Assembly (NCBI GenBank): GCA_028680705.1
Contig: JAQUJY010000027.1
Location: 1-32,550 of the forward strand
Length of the DNA: 32,550 nucleotides
From: Bacteroidales bacterium
Lineage (GTDB): Bacteria > Bacteroidota > Bacteroidia > Bacteroidales > Tenuifilaceae
Direction of reading: 5' to 3'
This document shows, piece by piece, positions 7,493-15,154 of the stretch. The notes under the pieces are model-generated. The model was not told where the DNA came from and made no database searches. It saw only the letters and a list, made by a program, of their open reading frames with translations. Each line of letters starts with the position of its first letter. Positions within the stretch are counted from its first letter, which is position 1. Made by a program: the position numbers and the translations under genes.

Positions 7493-8341
7493 ATGACCCA
7501 TAGTTTTAGTCAACTCGAAGCTAAATGGCTTAATATAATTTGCCATTTCCTTAGGTCTGTTTACAAACACACACACCTTCCTTCGCACGATTTATCGCAT
7601 CATATTAGGGTTTGGCATAATTGTAAAACTTTAATGGTACAACCCAGTGTTTCTCCTGATATTAACCCTGCAATTAGTGCGGAACACCTACTTATTGCAA
7701 GCCTTTTTCATGATACCGGTTTAACCATTGATAATAGTGAAGAGCATGGTTTTGTGAGTGTGGAGATCTGCAAGGAGTTCTTTAACCAAAATCCTAATCT
7801 GAAAACAGATAATCTGGATATGGTTAACTTTGCTATCGAGCATCACGATGATAAAAGCCTACAGTTGAAAGATTTTAAAGATCTTTCTCCTGCTTTGCAG
7901 CTTACCCGACTATTATCAACCTCCGATGATTTAGATGCTTTTGGGATAATTGGCGTTTATAGATACATTGAAATCTACTCCTTAAGGGGTAACGTGCTGG
8001 AGGTAATTCCGCAAAAGGTTTTAACCAATATGGCAAACAGGTTTGACAATTTTATAAAACTAGTAAACGATAATTCTAATTTCACCCAATATCATACGAA
8101 ACGATATCATGATGCAGTTTGCTTTTTTAAGAACTTAGATTGCGAATTGAAAGACAAAACTATAGGTTTAGGCAATCATGTTTATTTTGCCGAATCTATT
8201 ATCCATAATATTATTGAAAAGGGGTATTCTACAAAGCAAACCATAGATAATGAGCTAAATGTGTTGCATGAAGGTCAGGTTTTGGATTGGTTTAACCAGC
8301 TAAAAAATGAGATTGAACATCCCCATACTGCACTGTTATAG
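7493..8341 (+). CDS. HD-domain protein (putative metal-dependent phosphohydrolase)
   Basis: A 282-residue cytoplasmic protein with HD-superfamily signatures: an early H-rich segment (SHDLSHHIRVWHN, residues 31-43), the central H73-D74 pair in LFHDTG, an EHHDD segment (116-120) and a late aspartate pair D145-D146 in STSDDLDAFG. This order of histidines and aspartates is that of HD/HDc metal-binding hydrolases, which act on phosphate esters such as nucleotides or cyclic nucleotides. The C-terminal third (about 190-282) shows no motif I recognise. It has no synthetase-type motifs, so RelA/SpoT function is unlikely. It lies 95 bases after the small DNA-binding protein, separated by a hairpin, so a shared transcript is uncertain. 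Substrate unknown. Confidence 0.82.
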   Translation: MTHSFSQLEAKWLNIICHFLRSVYKHTHLPSHDLSHHIRVWHNCKTLMVQPSVSPDINPAISAEHLLIASLFHDTGLTIDNSEEHGFVSVEICKEFFNQNPNLKTDNLDMVNFAIEHHDDKSLQLKDFKDLSPALQLTRLLSTSDDLDAFGIIGVYRYIEIYSLRGNVLEVIPQKVLTNMANRFDNFIKLVNDNSNFTQYHTKRYHDAVCFFKNLDCELKDKTIGLGNHVYFAESIIHNIIEKGYSTKQTIDNELNVLHEGQVLDWFNQLKNEIEHPHTALL

Positions 8342-8356
8342 GTAATCGTTTTATTA

Positions 8357-8364
8357 TAACTTTG
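8357..8364 (+). promoter_or_regulatory. Candidate -7 promoter element upstream of the M14-like peptidase
   Basis: TAACTTTG, followed by CA, matches TAnnTTTG fully. No clear -33 TTTG is seen at the usual spacing. If used, it gives an untranslated leader of about 160 bases before the ATG at 8534. Confidence 0.4.
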
Positions 8365-8533
8365 CAAAAAAAATATAATTTCACTTTTATTTTAAACTTA
8401 ATCCCTAATAATCATCAAACAGTAAGCCATTGCAATGTGCTTATCAATAACAATTCGCAATGTTAGTCGAATTTAATCACTCGATTTCAAACCTACTTTG
8501 TTCTTATTTTGACAAATTGAAAATATTATCTGA

Positions 8534-10309
8534 ATGAAAAAGTTTTTTGCCTGTTTTCTATATTCTATTATTGGCGCATTGGCCTTAATTTTTATTGCTC
8601 AACAAATAGTTAATGTAAGTGCGAAAAGAAACCCAGAGGTTATTCTTAGATACGAGGATAACTATAGCTTAACCTATGCCGAAACCATAGATGCCTACAA
8701 GGCTTTATCGAAAGAGCACTTAACAGCCAAGCTGTTAAACTATGGTAGTACCGACATAGGCTTACCTCTTCACCTCTTTGTTATATCAAAAACCAAAAAC
8801 TTTAGTCCCGATGCCATAAAGGAGAAGGGTTTTAGGGTTATTATGGTAAATAATGGAATTCACCCCGGTGAGCCATGCGGCGTTGATGCTAGCGTTAAGT
8901 TGGCACGTGCCATTCTTGAAAAGAAGGATGGGCTTTGGGAGAAAATGGATAGCACAATTCTTTGTATCATTCCAGTTTACAATGTGGGAGGTGCTCTTAA
9001 TCGTTCACCATATTCAAGAGCAAATCAGAATGGTCCGCAGGATCAAGGGTTTAGGGCAAATGCTAAAAACTTAGATTTGAATCGTGATTTTGCCCCAATG
9101 AAAAGCAAGAATGCGCAAACCTTTGCTAAGATATTTCATCTATGGAAACCCGATTTACTGATAGATACCCATACAACAAATGGCGCCGATTACCAATATG
9201 TAATGACCCTACTTCCTCAACATCCACAAGAGTTACCGCCTATACTTGGTAGTTTGTTGAGCGACGATCTTGAACCATTCCTTTACAACTCTATGGAAGG
9301 CTCTGGATACGAGATGATATCATACATATCGCCTATGGGACAAACACCCGAAAGTGGACTTCAACTATTCCTGAATTCTCCCCGATATACCACAGGTTAT
9401 GGACGGCTTTTTAATACCATTACCTTTACCACAGAGGCTCATATGTTTAAGCCATTTAAGGAAAGAGTTTTGGCTACCTATGAGTTTATTAAGGCTGCAA
9501 TAGATTATTCAAACGATAGAGGATCTTTGCTTACCAAGGCAAAAAGTCAGTCGGATGAGTTTGTTAAGGCTCAAAAAGAGTTTACAATACGTTGTGAACT
9601 CGACAGTACCCGAGTTGAGGAGATTGAGTTTAAGGGTTACGAGGCGGAGTATATCGATAGCAAAATAACTGGTGGCAAACGACTCCGATACGATAGGGAT
9701 AAACCCTTTACCAAAAATATTCCATACTATAGACATTACTTGCCTAAGTTAAGCATAACAACGCCCGACTACTATCTTATTCCACAGGCCTGGCATGAGG
9801 TTATTCTTAGGCTTAGCATAAATGGCGTTCATATTGAACAGGCTAAACACGATACTATAATGAATGTTGAGGCATATTATATTACTGGTTACGATACGCA
9901 TCCAACACCATACAACGGAAATTACCTGCACTATAATGTTGAAGTAAGAACAGTGGAGCAGAGCATACAGTTTTTTAAGGGAGATTACATAATTCCAACC
10001 AACCAGATTACAAATTCTTATATTGTAGAGATGCTGGAGCCACAGGCCGACGATTCGTTTTTTGCATGGAATTTTTTCGATTCAATTCTGCAACGTAAAG
10101 AGTATTTTTCCCCCTATGTATTCGAAGATTTTGCCCAGCAAATGCTCGATAACGATGAAGAGCTTAGAATTGAATTTGAAAACAAGAGGAATTCCGATAA
10201 AGAATTTGCTAATAATTCATATCAGCAGCTAAGTTTTCTTTATGAACGTTCGCCCTATTTCGAGAAGAGTTACTTGCGTTATCCGGTATATAGGTTAAAC
10301 TCCAAATGA
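8534..10309 (+). CDS. M14-like zinc metallopeptidase, membrane-anchored
   Basis: A 591-residue protein. Residues about 5-25 (FFACFLYSIIGALALIFIA) form a single hydrophobic segment, so the enzyme is probably anchored and faces the periplasm. Residues about 55-330 carry the zinc carboxypeptidase fold: zinc ligands H110 and E113 in HPGEPCG, DLNRDF as the substrate-carboxylate arginine region, the third ligand H213 in DTHTTNG, and E301 in TTEAHMF as the probable catalytic glutamate. About 260 further residues follow, with no motif I know; they are β-rich and may be an accessory domain. M14 enzymes remove C-terminal residues or cleave modified peptides. The stop overlaps the next gene's start (ATGA), a sign of translational coupling with the flavoprotein. 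Confidence 0.87.
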   Translation: MKKFFACFLYSIIGALALIFIAQQIVNVSAKRNPEVILRYEDNYSLTYAETIDAYKALSKEHLTAKLLNYGSTDIGLPLHLFVISKTKNFSPDAIKEKGFRVIMVNNGIHPGEPCGVDASVKLARAILEKKDGLWEKMDSTILCIIPVYNVGGALNRSPYSRANQNGPQDQGFRANAKNLDLNRDFAPMKSKNAQTFAKIFHLWKPDLLIDTHTTNGADYQYVMTLLPQHPQELPPILGSLLSDDLEPFLYNSMEGSGYEMISYISPMGQTPESGLQLFLNSPRYTTGYGRLFNTITFTTEAHMFKPFKERVLATYEFIKAAIDYSNDRGSLLTKAKSQSDEFVKAQKEFTIRCELDSTRVEEIEFKGYEAEYIDSKITGGKRLRYDRDKPFTKNIPYYRHYLPKLSITTPDYYLIPQAWHEVILRLSINGVHIEQAKHDTIMNVEAYYITGYDTHPTPYNGNYLHYNVEVRTVEQSIQFFKGDYIIPTNQITNSYIVEMLEPQADDSFFAWNFFDSILQRKEYFSPYVFEDFAQQMLDNDEELRIEFENKRNSDKEFANNSYQQLSFLYERSPYFEKSYLRYPVYRLNSK

Positions 10310-11565
10310 TGATGAACAGGCAGTATGATGTAGTAGTAATTGGTGCTGGTCCTGCGGGATTACTTGCTGCCGGAAAGGCAGCAAAGGAAGGTGCAAGGGT
10401 ACTGGTTTTAGAGAAAATGGAAAAACCTGCTCGAAAACTTCGGATAACCGGCAAAGGACGATGCAATATTACAAGCCTGAAGCCTCTGGATGAATTTTTA
10501 GCCGAAATAAAACCTGAACCCCGTTTCTTGAGAGATGCTTTTGGCGAATTCTTTAGCAATGATATAATTGAACTGATAGAATCCCAAGGGGTTGATGTGG
10601 TTATAGAAAGAGGACAGAGAGTTTTTCCTAAAAGCGGAAAAGCTTGGGATGTTGCTGAGGCTTTAATCCGTTGGGCTAAAGGACTCGGAGTTAGCATTGT
10701 TTGCCATGCTACAGTAACTGCCATTAATCTCACTAACAATAGCATTAGTTCTGTTGCATACAATGCAAATGGGGAACATTTGGTGCAATGCGGTAGTGTT
10801 GTGCTGGCGGCTGGAGGAAAATCATACCCTGCAACCGGCTCAACGGGAGAAGGATATTTATTGGCAGAAAAATGTGGTCACAGAATTACCCCTTTAAGGC
10901 CTACGTTAGTTGGTTTAGAGTCTAACCCTGTGTATGGTGGCGCCTCGGGATTAATCCTTAAGAATGTTAATCTATCTGTATTTGTAGACGGAAAAAAGGT
11001 AAGTCAAGAGTTTGGCGAATTAGACATTATGCCCTATGGCCTCAGCGGTGCAATAGTGCTAAGGGTAAGCAGGGAGGTTGTAGACTTTTTAAATGATGGG
11101 AGAGATGTTGAATTGGAAATTGATTTTAAGCCTGCATTGGATCATGAAAAAATAGATAATCGCTTGCTCCGAGAAATTGAAGGAAACCCAAAAATGGGCA
11201 TGATTGATTTAGCGCGCAAGTTGTTGCCGAAGCAGCTAGCCGAAATAATGCTTGACGAGTTGGAGATAGCATTCCAAAAAATTGTTTCCAGAGCCTCATC
11301 AGACGATCGTAAACTCATCAGACTTTGGTTAAAGGAAAAACGTTTTAGGGTCACCGGCTATCGCCCGTGGAACGAGGCAATAGTAACAGCCGGGGGGGTA
11401 TCGCTTAAAGAGGTTAATCCGCATACCATGGAATCGAAACTTGTGAAAGGATTATACTTTGGCGGTGAAGTTTTGGACTTAGATGGTGCAACAGGAGGAT
11501 TCAATCTGCAAATTGCCTATTCAACAGGATGGTTGGCGGGTAAGAGTGCGGCTGCAACTCGTTAG
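10306..11565 (+). CDS. BaiN/HI0933-type NAD(P)/FAD-dependent oxidoreductase
   Basis: A 419-residue cytoplasmic flavoprotein. The N-terminus has the FAD-binding GAGPAG (residues 13-18) followed by an acidic strand end (LVLEKMEK), then the family-specific KLRITGKGRCNIT segment. A second nucleotide-related motif is the LAAGGKSYPATGSTGEGY stretch in the middle, and the C-terminus closes with the GEVLDLDGATGGFNLQIAYSTGW signature of the HI0933/YhiN family. The family has a Rossmann core and a middle β-barrel domain; one branch (BaiN) reduces bile-acid intermediates, but most members have no known substrate and I make no bile-acid claim here. The start MMM at 10306 overlaps the upstream stop by four bases. 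Its stop overlaps the opposite-strand neighbour by four bases. Confidence 0.93.
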   Translation: MMMNRQYDVVVIGAGPAGLLAAGKAAKEGARVLVLEKMEKPARKLRITGKGRCNITSLKPLDEFLAEIKPEPRFLRDAFGEFFSNDIIELIESQGVDVVIERGQRVFPKSGKAWDVAEALIRWAKGLGVSIVCHATVTAINLTNNSISSVAYNANGEHLVQCGSVVLAAGGKSYPATGSTGEGYLLAEKCGHRITPLRPTLVGLESNPVYGGASGLILKNVNLSVFVDGKKVSQEFGELDIMPYGLSGAIVLRVSREVVDFLNDGRDVELEIDFKPALDHEKIDNRLLREIEGNPKMGMIDLARKLLPKQLAEIMLDELEIAFQKIVSRASSDDRKLIRLWLKEKRFRVTGYRPWNEAIVTAGGVSLKEVNPHTMESKLVKGLYFGGEVLDLDGATGGFNLQIAYSTGWLAGKSAAATR

Positions 11566-12173
11566 CGAATAAAAAAATCGAGCATAAGATTATCGTTCAT
11601 ATAGGCTTTCAGCCTATCGCCAACTTTAATAGGGCCAACCCCCGAGGGCGTTCCTGTGTAGATTAAATCACCAATTTTTAGGGTAACAAACTGCGATAGG
11701 TATGCAATAAGCCTATTGATACTAAAAATCATTTGAGATGTGTTGCCCCGTTGTACTGTTCTGTCATTCTTGTCAAGCCAAAAGTCAATGCTGTTCACGT
11801 CACCAAGGTTTTTTATACTAATAAAATTACTAATGGGTGCGGCTCCGTCAAACGCTTTTGATATTTCCCAGGGTAGCCCCTTTTGCTTGCATTCTTGCTG
11901 CAAATCTCTGGCTGTGAAATCAATACCCAATCCAATTTCGCTATAGTAACGGTGGGCAAACTTCTCTGCAATATTCCGTCCCAACCGATTAATCTTAATA
12001 ACTACCTCCACTTCATGATGAACGTCATTTGAAAAAAAAGGATAGAAGAATGGTTGATTGTTCCTCAAAAGTGCGGTGTCGGGTTTAAAGAAAAAAATAG
12101 GTTTATCAGGCACTGGAGATGCCATCTCTTTGGCATGCTCTGTATAGTTTCTCCCAATACAAATAATTTTCAT
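11562..12173 (-). CDS. Fumarylacetoacetate hydrolase-family protein
   Basis: A 203-residue member of the FAH superfamily, which hydrolyses or decarboxylates β-diketo acids with a divalent metal. The opening KIICIGRNYTEHAKEM and KPDTALL, the metal-binding acidic stretch HHEVEVVIKI, the GIDFTARDLQ aspartate, the KAFDGAAP segment and the closing YTGTPSGVGPIKVGD are all family signatures. The size fits the compact YcgM/FAHD1 type, whose known members act as acylpyruvate hydrolases or oxaloacetate decarboxylases. A strong leftward promoter match lies at 12326-12333. The 3' end overlaps the flavoprotein by four bases (11562-11565), so both stops share TTAG and no terminator separates the two. Confidence 0.93.
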   Translation of the reverse strand: MKIICIGRNYTEHAKEMASPVPDKPIFFFKPDTALLRNNQPFFYPFFSNDVHHEVEVVIKINRLGRNIAEKFAHRYYSEIGLGIDFTARDLQQECKQKGLPWEISKAFDGAAPISNFISIKNLGDVNSIDFWLDKNDRTVQRGNTSQMIFSINRLIAYLSQFVTLKIGDLIYTGTPSGVGPIKVGDRLKAYMNDNLMLDFFIR

Positions 12174-12325
12174 TAAGTAAAAGTTTTAACGTTCAGATGT
12201 GCTTCAAAACTCAATAAGAAGCATGGAATTGGAAGAAACGTCTGGTACTTAAAAAAGGAAAATACCCTGTTCTGAAAATCTTCCATTACCACCATAAAAT
12301 TAAATATTAGCAGTTGTGGTAGTGC

Positions 12326-12356
12326 CAAAAGTATCTTTAAATCCATTAAATGCAAA
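12326..12356 (-). promoter_or_regulatory. Promoter for the FAH-family gene
   Basis: On the minus strand TTTG (complement of 12353-12356), a 19-base spacer, and TACTTTTG (complement of 12326-12333) match both halves of the Bacteroidetes promoter exactly. A transcript would begin near 12319 and carry a leader of about 145 bases. Confidence 0.6.
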
Positions 12357-12418
12357 GTAAATTCTATTTAAAACAGATGTTTTTTAAGAAGCCTAATTCG
12401 ATTATTTAATAAAATAAG

Positions 12419-12426
12419 TACATTTG
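12419..12426 (+). promoter_or_regulatory. Promoter -7 element for the Omp85-like gene
   Basis: TACATTTG fits TAnnTTTG fully, 20 bases before the ATG at 12447; TTCG at 12397-12400 sits 18 bases upstream as a weaker -33 element. The leader would be very short, about 14 bases. Confidence 0.5.
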
Positions 12427-12446
12427 AAAAACTAAAACCTTTAACC

Positions 12447-13850
12447 ATGAATTTTAAACATTTTACTTTAGCTCTGGTAGTTGCTATGCTGCTGACCTTT
12501 AGTGCTAATAGTCAGGAAAGTACTAAAGGGAGCAAAGAAGAGAAGGTGAAGACAGGTTGGAACTTTGGTGGCCTTCCTGCCGTGTCGTTTGACTCAGACC
12601 TTGGCTTTCAGTACGGTGCACTGCTCAATATTTTTAACTATGGCGATGGTAGCATGTACCCAAGTTTTAAGCACAATCTATACGTTGAGTGGTCGCGCTT
12701 TACAAAGGGTAGCGGTATAAACAGAATTTTCTTCGATACAAAGCACCTAATACCAGGGGTAAGGTTTACCACTGATTTAAGTTTACTAACCGATAAGATG
12801 TATGACTTTTACGGGTTTAATGGGTACGAATCTCAGTATAATGCTGCTTGGGTTGATAGTGATGCTCCCGGCGATTATTTATCCAGAGCTTTTTACAAGT
12901 ACGATAGAAAATTATTTCGGTTCTCAGTCGATTTGCAGGGTAAACTTCCCATAGAAAATTTTGGCTGGGCTGCCGGAATAGGAATGTTTAATTATCAGGT
13001 AGGACCAGTTGATGTCGATAAGCTTAATAAAGGAAAAGATGATGAGGACAAATTGCCAGATATCCCTTCACTTTATCAGCACTACGTAAATTGGGGTATT
13101 ATTTCGGCCGATGAGGCCGATGGCAGTTTTGTTACATACCTAAAGGCTGGGGTAGTTTACGATACCCGCGATAATGAGCCAAACCCAAACAGAGGGATAT
13201 GGACAGAGGCAGTTTTTTCTTATGCGCCTTCGTTTATGGGGGTTGGTAGCGAATTTCAGCACATGAAATTTAATTTAACCCACCGTCAGTACTTTACCCT
13301 TTTTCCAGAGCGACTTACTTTTGCATACCGTTTAGGGTATCAGGGAACTGTGTTTGGTACTTGCCCATTTTACTTGCAACCCAGTATCACCACGCTAATC
13401 CTACGCGGGTCAACCTCTGAGGGGCTGGGTGGTGGAAAATCTGTTCGTGGAGTTGTTCGTAATCGTGTTATAGGTGATGGAATTGCCTGGGCAAACCTTG
13501 AACTCCGCTGGAAATTTGTTAAGTTCCAGTTTATCAATCAAAATTTTTATCTATCGCTAAATGGTTTTGTTGATGCTGGACAGGTAGTTACGCCCATTAA
13601 GTTTAGCACAAGCAATGTTGATTGGGATGCTTACGATTGGCTAACGCCGGAGGATAACTCAACGCTGATGAATACCCCAACACAGGATGAAATATTTGGT
13701 GATGATAATGAATCGCTCCACATGAGTTATGGTGCTGGCCTTAGAATTGTGATGAACAGAAACTTTATTATTGCCGTTGACCATGGTCGCCCATTCGATG
13801 AACGCGATGGCAAAAGTGGAACTTATATAGGTCTGAATTTTCTGTTCTAA
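12447..13850 (+). CDS. Omp85/BamA-type outer membrane β-barrel protein without POTRA domains
   Basis: A 467-residue protein with a signal peptide of about 22 residues (FTLALVVAMLLTFSANS|Q). The mature chain has alternating aromatic strands and the loop-6 'V-R-G' motif at residues 333-336 (KSVRGVVRNR), which is the hallmark of the Omp85 superfamily lock region, followed by a strand AWANLELRWKF. It ends in IGLNFLF, with the terminal aromatic of outer-membrane barrels. BamA and TamA carry several periplasmic POTRA domains; here only about 20 residues lie between the signal peptide and the first strand-like segment, so none can fit. It therefore resembles the stand-alone surface-antigen/D15 barrels common in Bacteroidota, of unknown role. 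Monocistronic: own promoter and a strong terminator. Confidence 0.85.
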   Translation: MNFKHFTLALVVAMLLTFSANSQESTKGSKEEKVKTGWNFGGLPAVSFDSDLGFQYGALLNIFNYGDGSMYPSFKHNLYVEWSRFTKGSGINRIFFDTKHLIPGVRFTTDLSLLTDKMYDFYGFNGYESQYNAAWVDSDAPGDYLSRAFYKYDRKLFRFSVDLQGKLPIENFGWAAGIGMFNYQVGPVDVDKLNKGKDDEDKLPDIPSLYQHYVNWGIISADEADGSFVTYLKAGVVYDTRDNEPNPNRGIWTEAVFSYAPSFMGVGSEFQHMKFNLTHRQYFTLFPERLTFAYRLGYQGTVFGTCPFYLQPSITTLILRGSTSEGLGGGKSVRGVVRNRVIGDGIAWANLELRWKFVKFQFINQNFYLSLNGFVDAGQVVTPIKFSTSNVDWDAYDWLTPEDNSTLMNTPTQDEIFGDDNESLHMSYGAGLRIVMNRNFIIAVDHGRPFDERDGKSGTYIGLNFLF

Positions 13851-13871
13851 AGTTGGAGTATTATAAAGTAT

Positions 13872-13918
13872 AAATCGGGTTATGAATGAATGTCATTCTA
13901 TAACCCGATTTTGCTTTT
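13872..13918. terminator. Strong bidirectional terminator
   Basis: AAATCGGGTTAT-GAATGA (13872-13889) pairs with its inverse copy (13893-13911, one bulged base) around a 3-base loop. T-rich flank follows on the plus strand and A-rich flank precedes, so it can end both the Omp85-like gene and the leftward DUF819 gene, whose ends are 84 bases apart. Confidence 0.85.
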
Positions 13919-13934
13919 TGCAGATTTTGAGGAA

Positions 13935-15080
13935 TCAGAATAATTTCAGAAGTTCTGCTATTATATAGCCCAAATAGTTGCCAACAGCGTAGCCAATAAT
14001 TCCAATGGTTAATCCTGATACGATAACTTTTTTATTCCCAATAGCCGCTGCAATTACAGGAACAAAGGGCGGTGAGCAAACTAACGCAGTTGATGTTATC
14101 ATCGTTGTATCGGCATCAATTTTAAACACTTTGGAAAGGAGCACGTGTAGAATTAACGAACCAAATACGGCAAAGGTGATATAGCCAAACAGCCCAGGGG
14201 TTAAACCAGCAAATCGGCTAATATCGGCCATTGAGGCTACAACAAGACTAAAGATTAGGATTAGGTACATTCCCGCCTCAAAGGTTTTATCAATCCTATT
14301 GATTTTGGGTATCAGCGATGCTACTATGCTAAGGGTAGTAATGGTTAGTATAACAACAACCATTTGCTGGCTTTCAGAAACGAGTAGGCTTAAGCCCCCG
14401 CCAATGGCGAAAATAATTGCCGAAACTAGACCAGCCCAAAGAACAGGGATAAACTTTTTTCGGGTAAGCATTCCTTGGTAAGGGTCTTTACCGTCAAAAT
14501 CCCTATCATTCTCATTATCCTTTTTAATGGGAAATGGCTTTAGAAAAAGGCGGAATACCTTTTGCCCAATGGTCATTAGAAAGGCTAAGTAGGCTACCGA
14601 AATCGCCATATCGTAGGTGTGGGTAAGCACATAGGTGTCGGCATCAATATTGAGCATTATTTTTAGTGCTGCCAAATTTGGCGTTCCGCCAGTGTAAACG
14701 CCAACCAGCATACCCGAAATCTTCCATGCCTCGGGCATTCCTTTTCCCCTAAAAAGGAAAAAACCAATTGTTACGATAATCGTTACTGAAAGTATCCCAA
14801 TGAATAGGGAGAGAAAAGTGCTCTTTGCAAGTTTACTCCACTCTTTGATATTGGCCGAGAAGAGTAGGAGGGGAATGGCCAGTGGGATTGTAATCATTGT
14901 GATTAAATCCTGAACATTGGCACTTCCCTCGGGGAGAATTCCAATATTTCCAACAATTAACCCAAGGAGGTAGGCAATAAATACTGCGCCAAGTTTATTG
15001 ATAAACTTAAATCTATGGCAAAGATGTAGAATTAGCAGTGGCGAAAAAACATAAAAAAAGACTAGAATAGTAATTTTCAT
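13935..15080 (-). CDS. DUF819-family integral membrane protein
   Basis: A 381-residue, highly hydrophobic inner-membrane protein with about 10-11 membrane-spanning segments spread from residue 2 to the C-terminus. The family hallmark is the GVYTGGTPNLAALKIML stretch in the middle, together with the inverted-repeat-like ALVCSPPFVPVIAAAIGNK near the end, both with helix-breaking glycines and prolines suited to a transport core. A hydrophilic loop (about 190-205) with DRDFDGKDPYQG faces one side. DUF819 proteins (YjcL-like) are presumed transporters without an established substrate. It starts 74 bases after the sensor kinase on the same strand, so both may be co-transcribed and the carrier may be tied to the kinase's signal. 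It ends at the bidirectional terminator. Confidence 0.9.
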   Translation of the reverse strand: MKITILVFFYVFSPLLILHLCHRFKFINKLGAVFIAYLLGLIVGNIGILPEGSANVQDLITMITIPLAIPLLLFSANIKEWSKLAKSTFLSLFIGILSVTIIVTIGFFLFRGKGMPEAWKISGMLVGVYTGGTPNLAALKIMLNIDADTYVLTHTYDMAISVAYLAFLMTIGQKVFRLFLKPFPIKKDNENDRDFDGKDPYQGMLTRKKFIPVLWAGLVSAIIFAIGGGLSLLVSESQQMVVVILTITTLSIVASLIPKINRIDKTFEAGMYLILIFSLVVASMADISRFAGLTPGLFGYITFAVFGSLILHVLLSKVFKIDADTTMITSTALVCSPPFVPVIAAAIGNKKVIVSGLTIGIIGYAVGNYLGYIIAELLKLF

Positions 15081-15088
15081 ACTCAGTA

Positions 15089-15112
15089 ATTTTTCACTAA
15101 TGTATGAAAAAT
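15089..15112. repeat. Perfect inverted repeat between kinase and DUF819 gene
   Basis: ATTTTTCA (15089-15096) and TGAAAAAT (15105-15112) are perfect inverted copies with an 8-base spacer, only 9 bases before the DUF819 start. The dyad is AT-rich and lacks a following U-run in the direction of transcription, so an operator or a regulatory RNA hairpin is as likely as a terminator. Confidence 0.35.
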
Positions 15113-15154
15113 TCGGAAAATATGCATCATTATTGCTGTAAGCTAATCAGGCGC

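Noticed and set aside
8335..8359. Inverted repeat GTTATA...TATAAC as terminator of the HD-domain gene
   Set aside because: The arms overlap the stop codon and the candidate promoter of the next gene, and the stem is only six AT-rich base pairs.
12173..12355. 60-codon minus-strand frame ending in TAATG at the FAH start
   Set aside because: It begins upstream of the inferred transcript start, has a cysteine/phenylalanine-rich composition and no domain; I kept the overlap only as a side remark.
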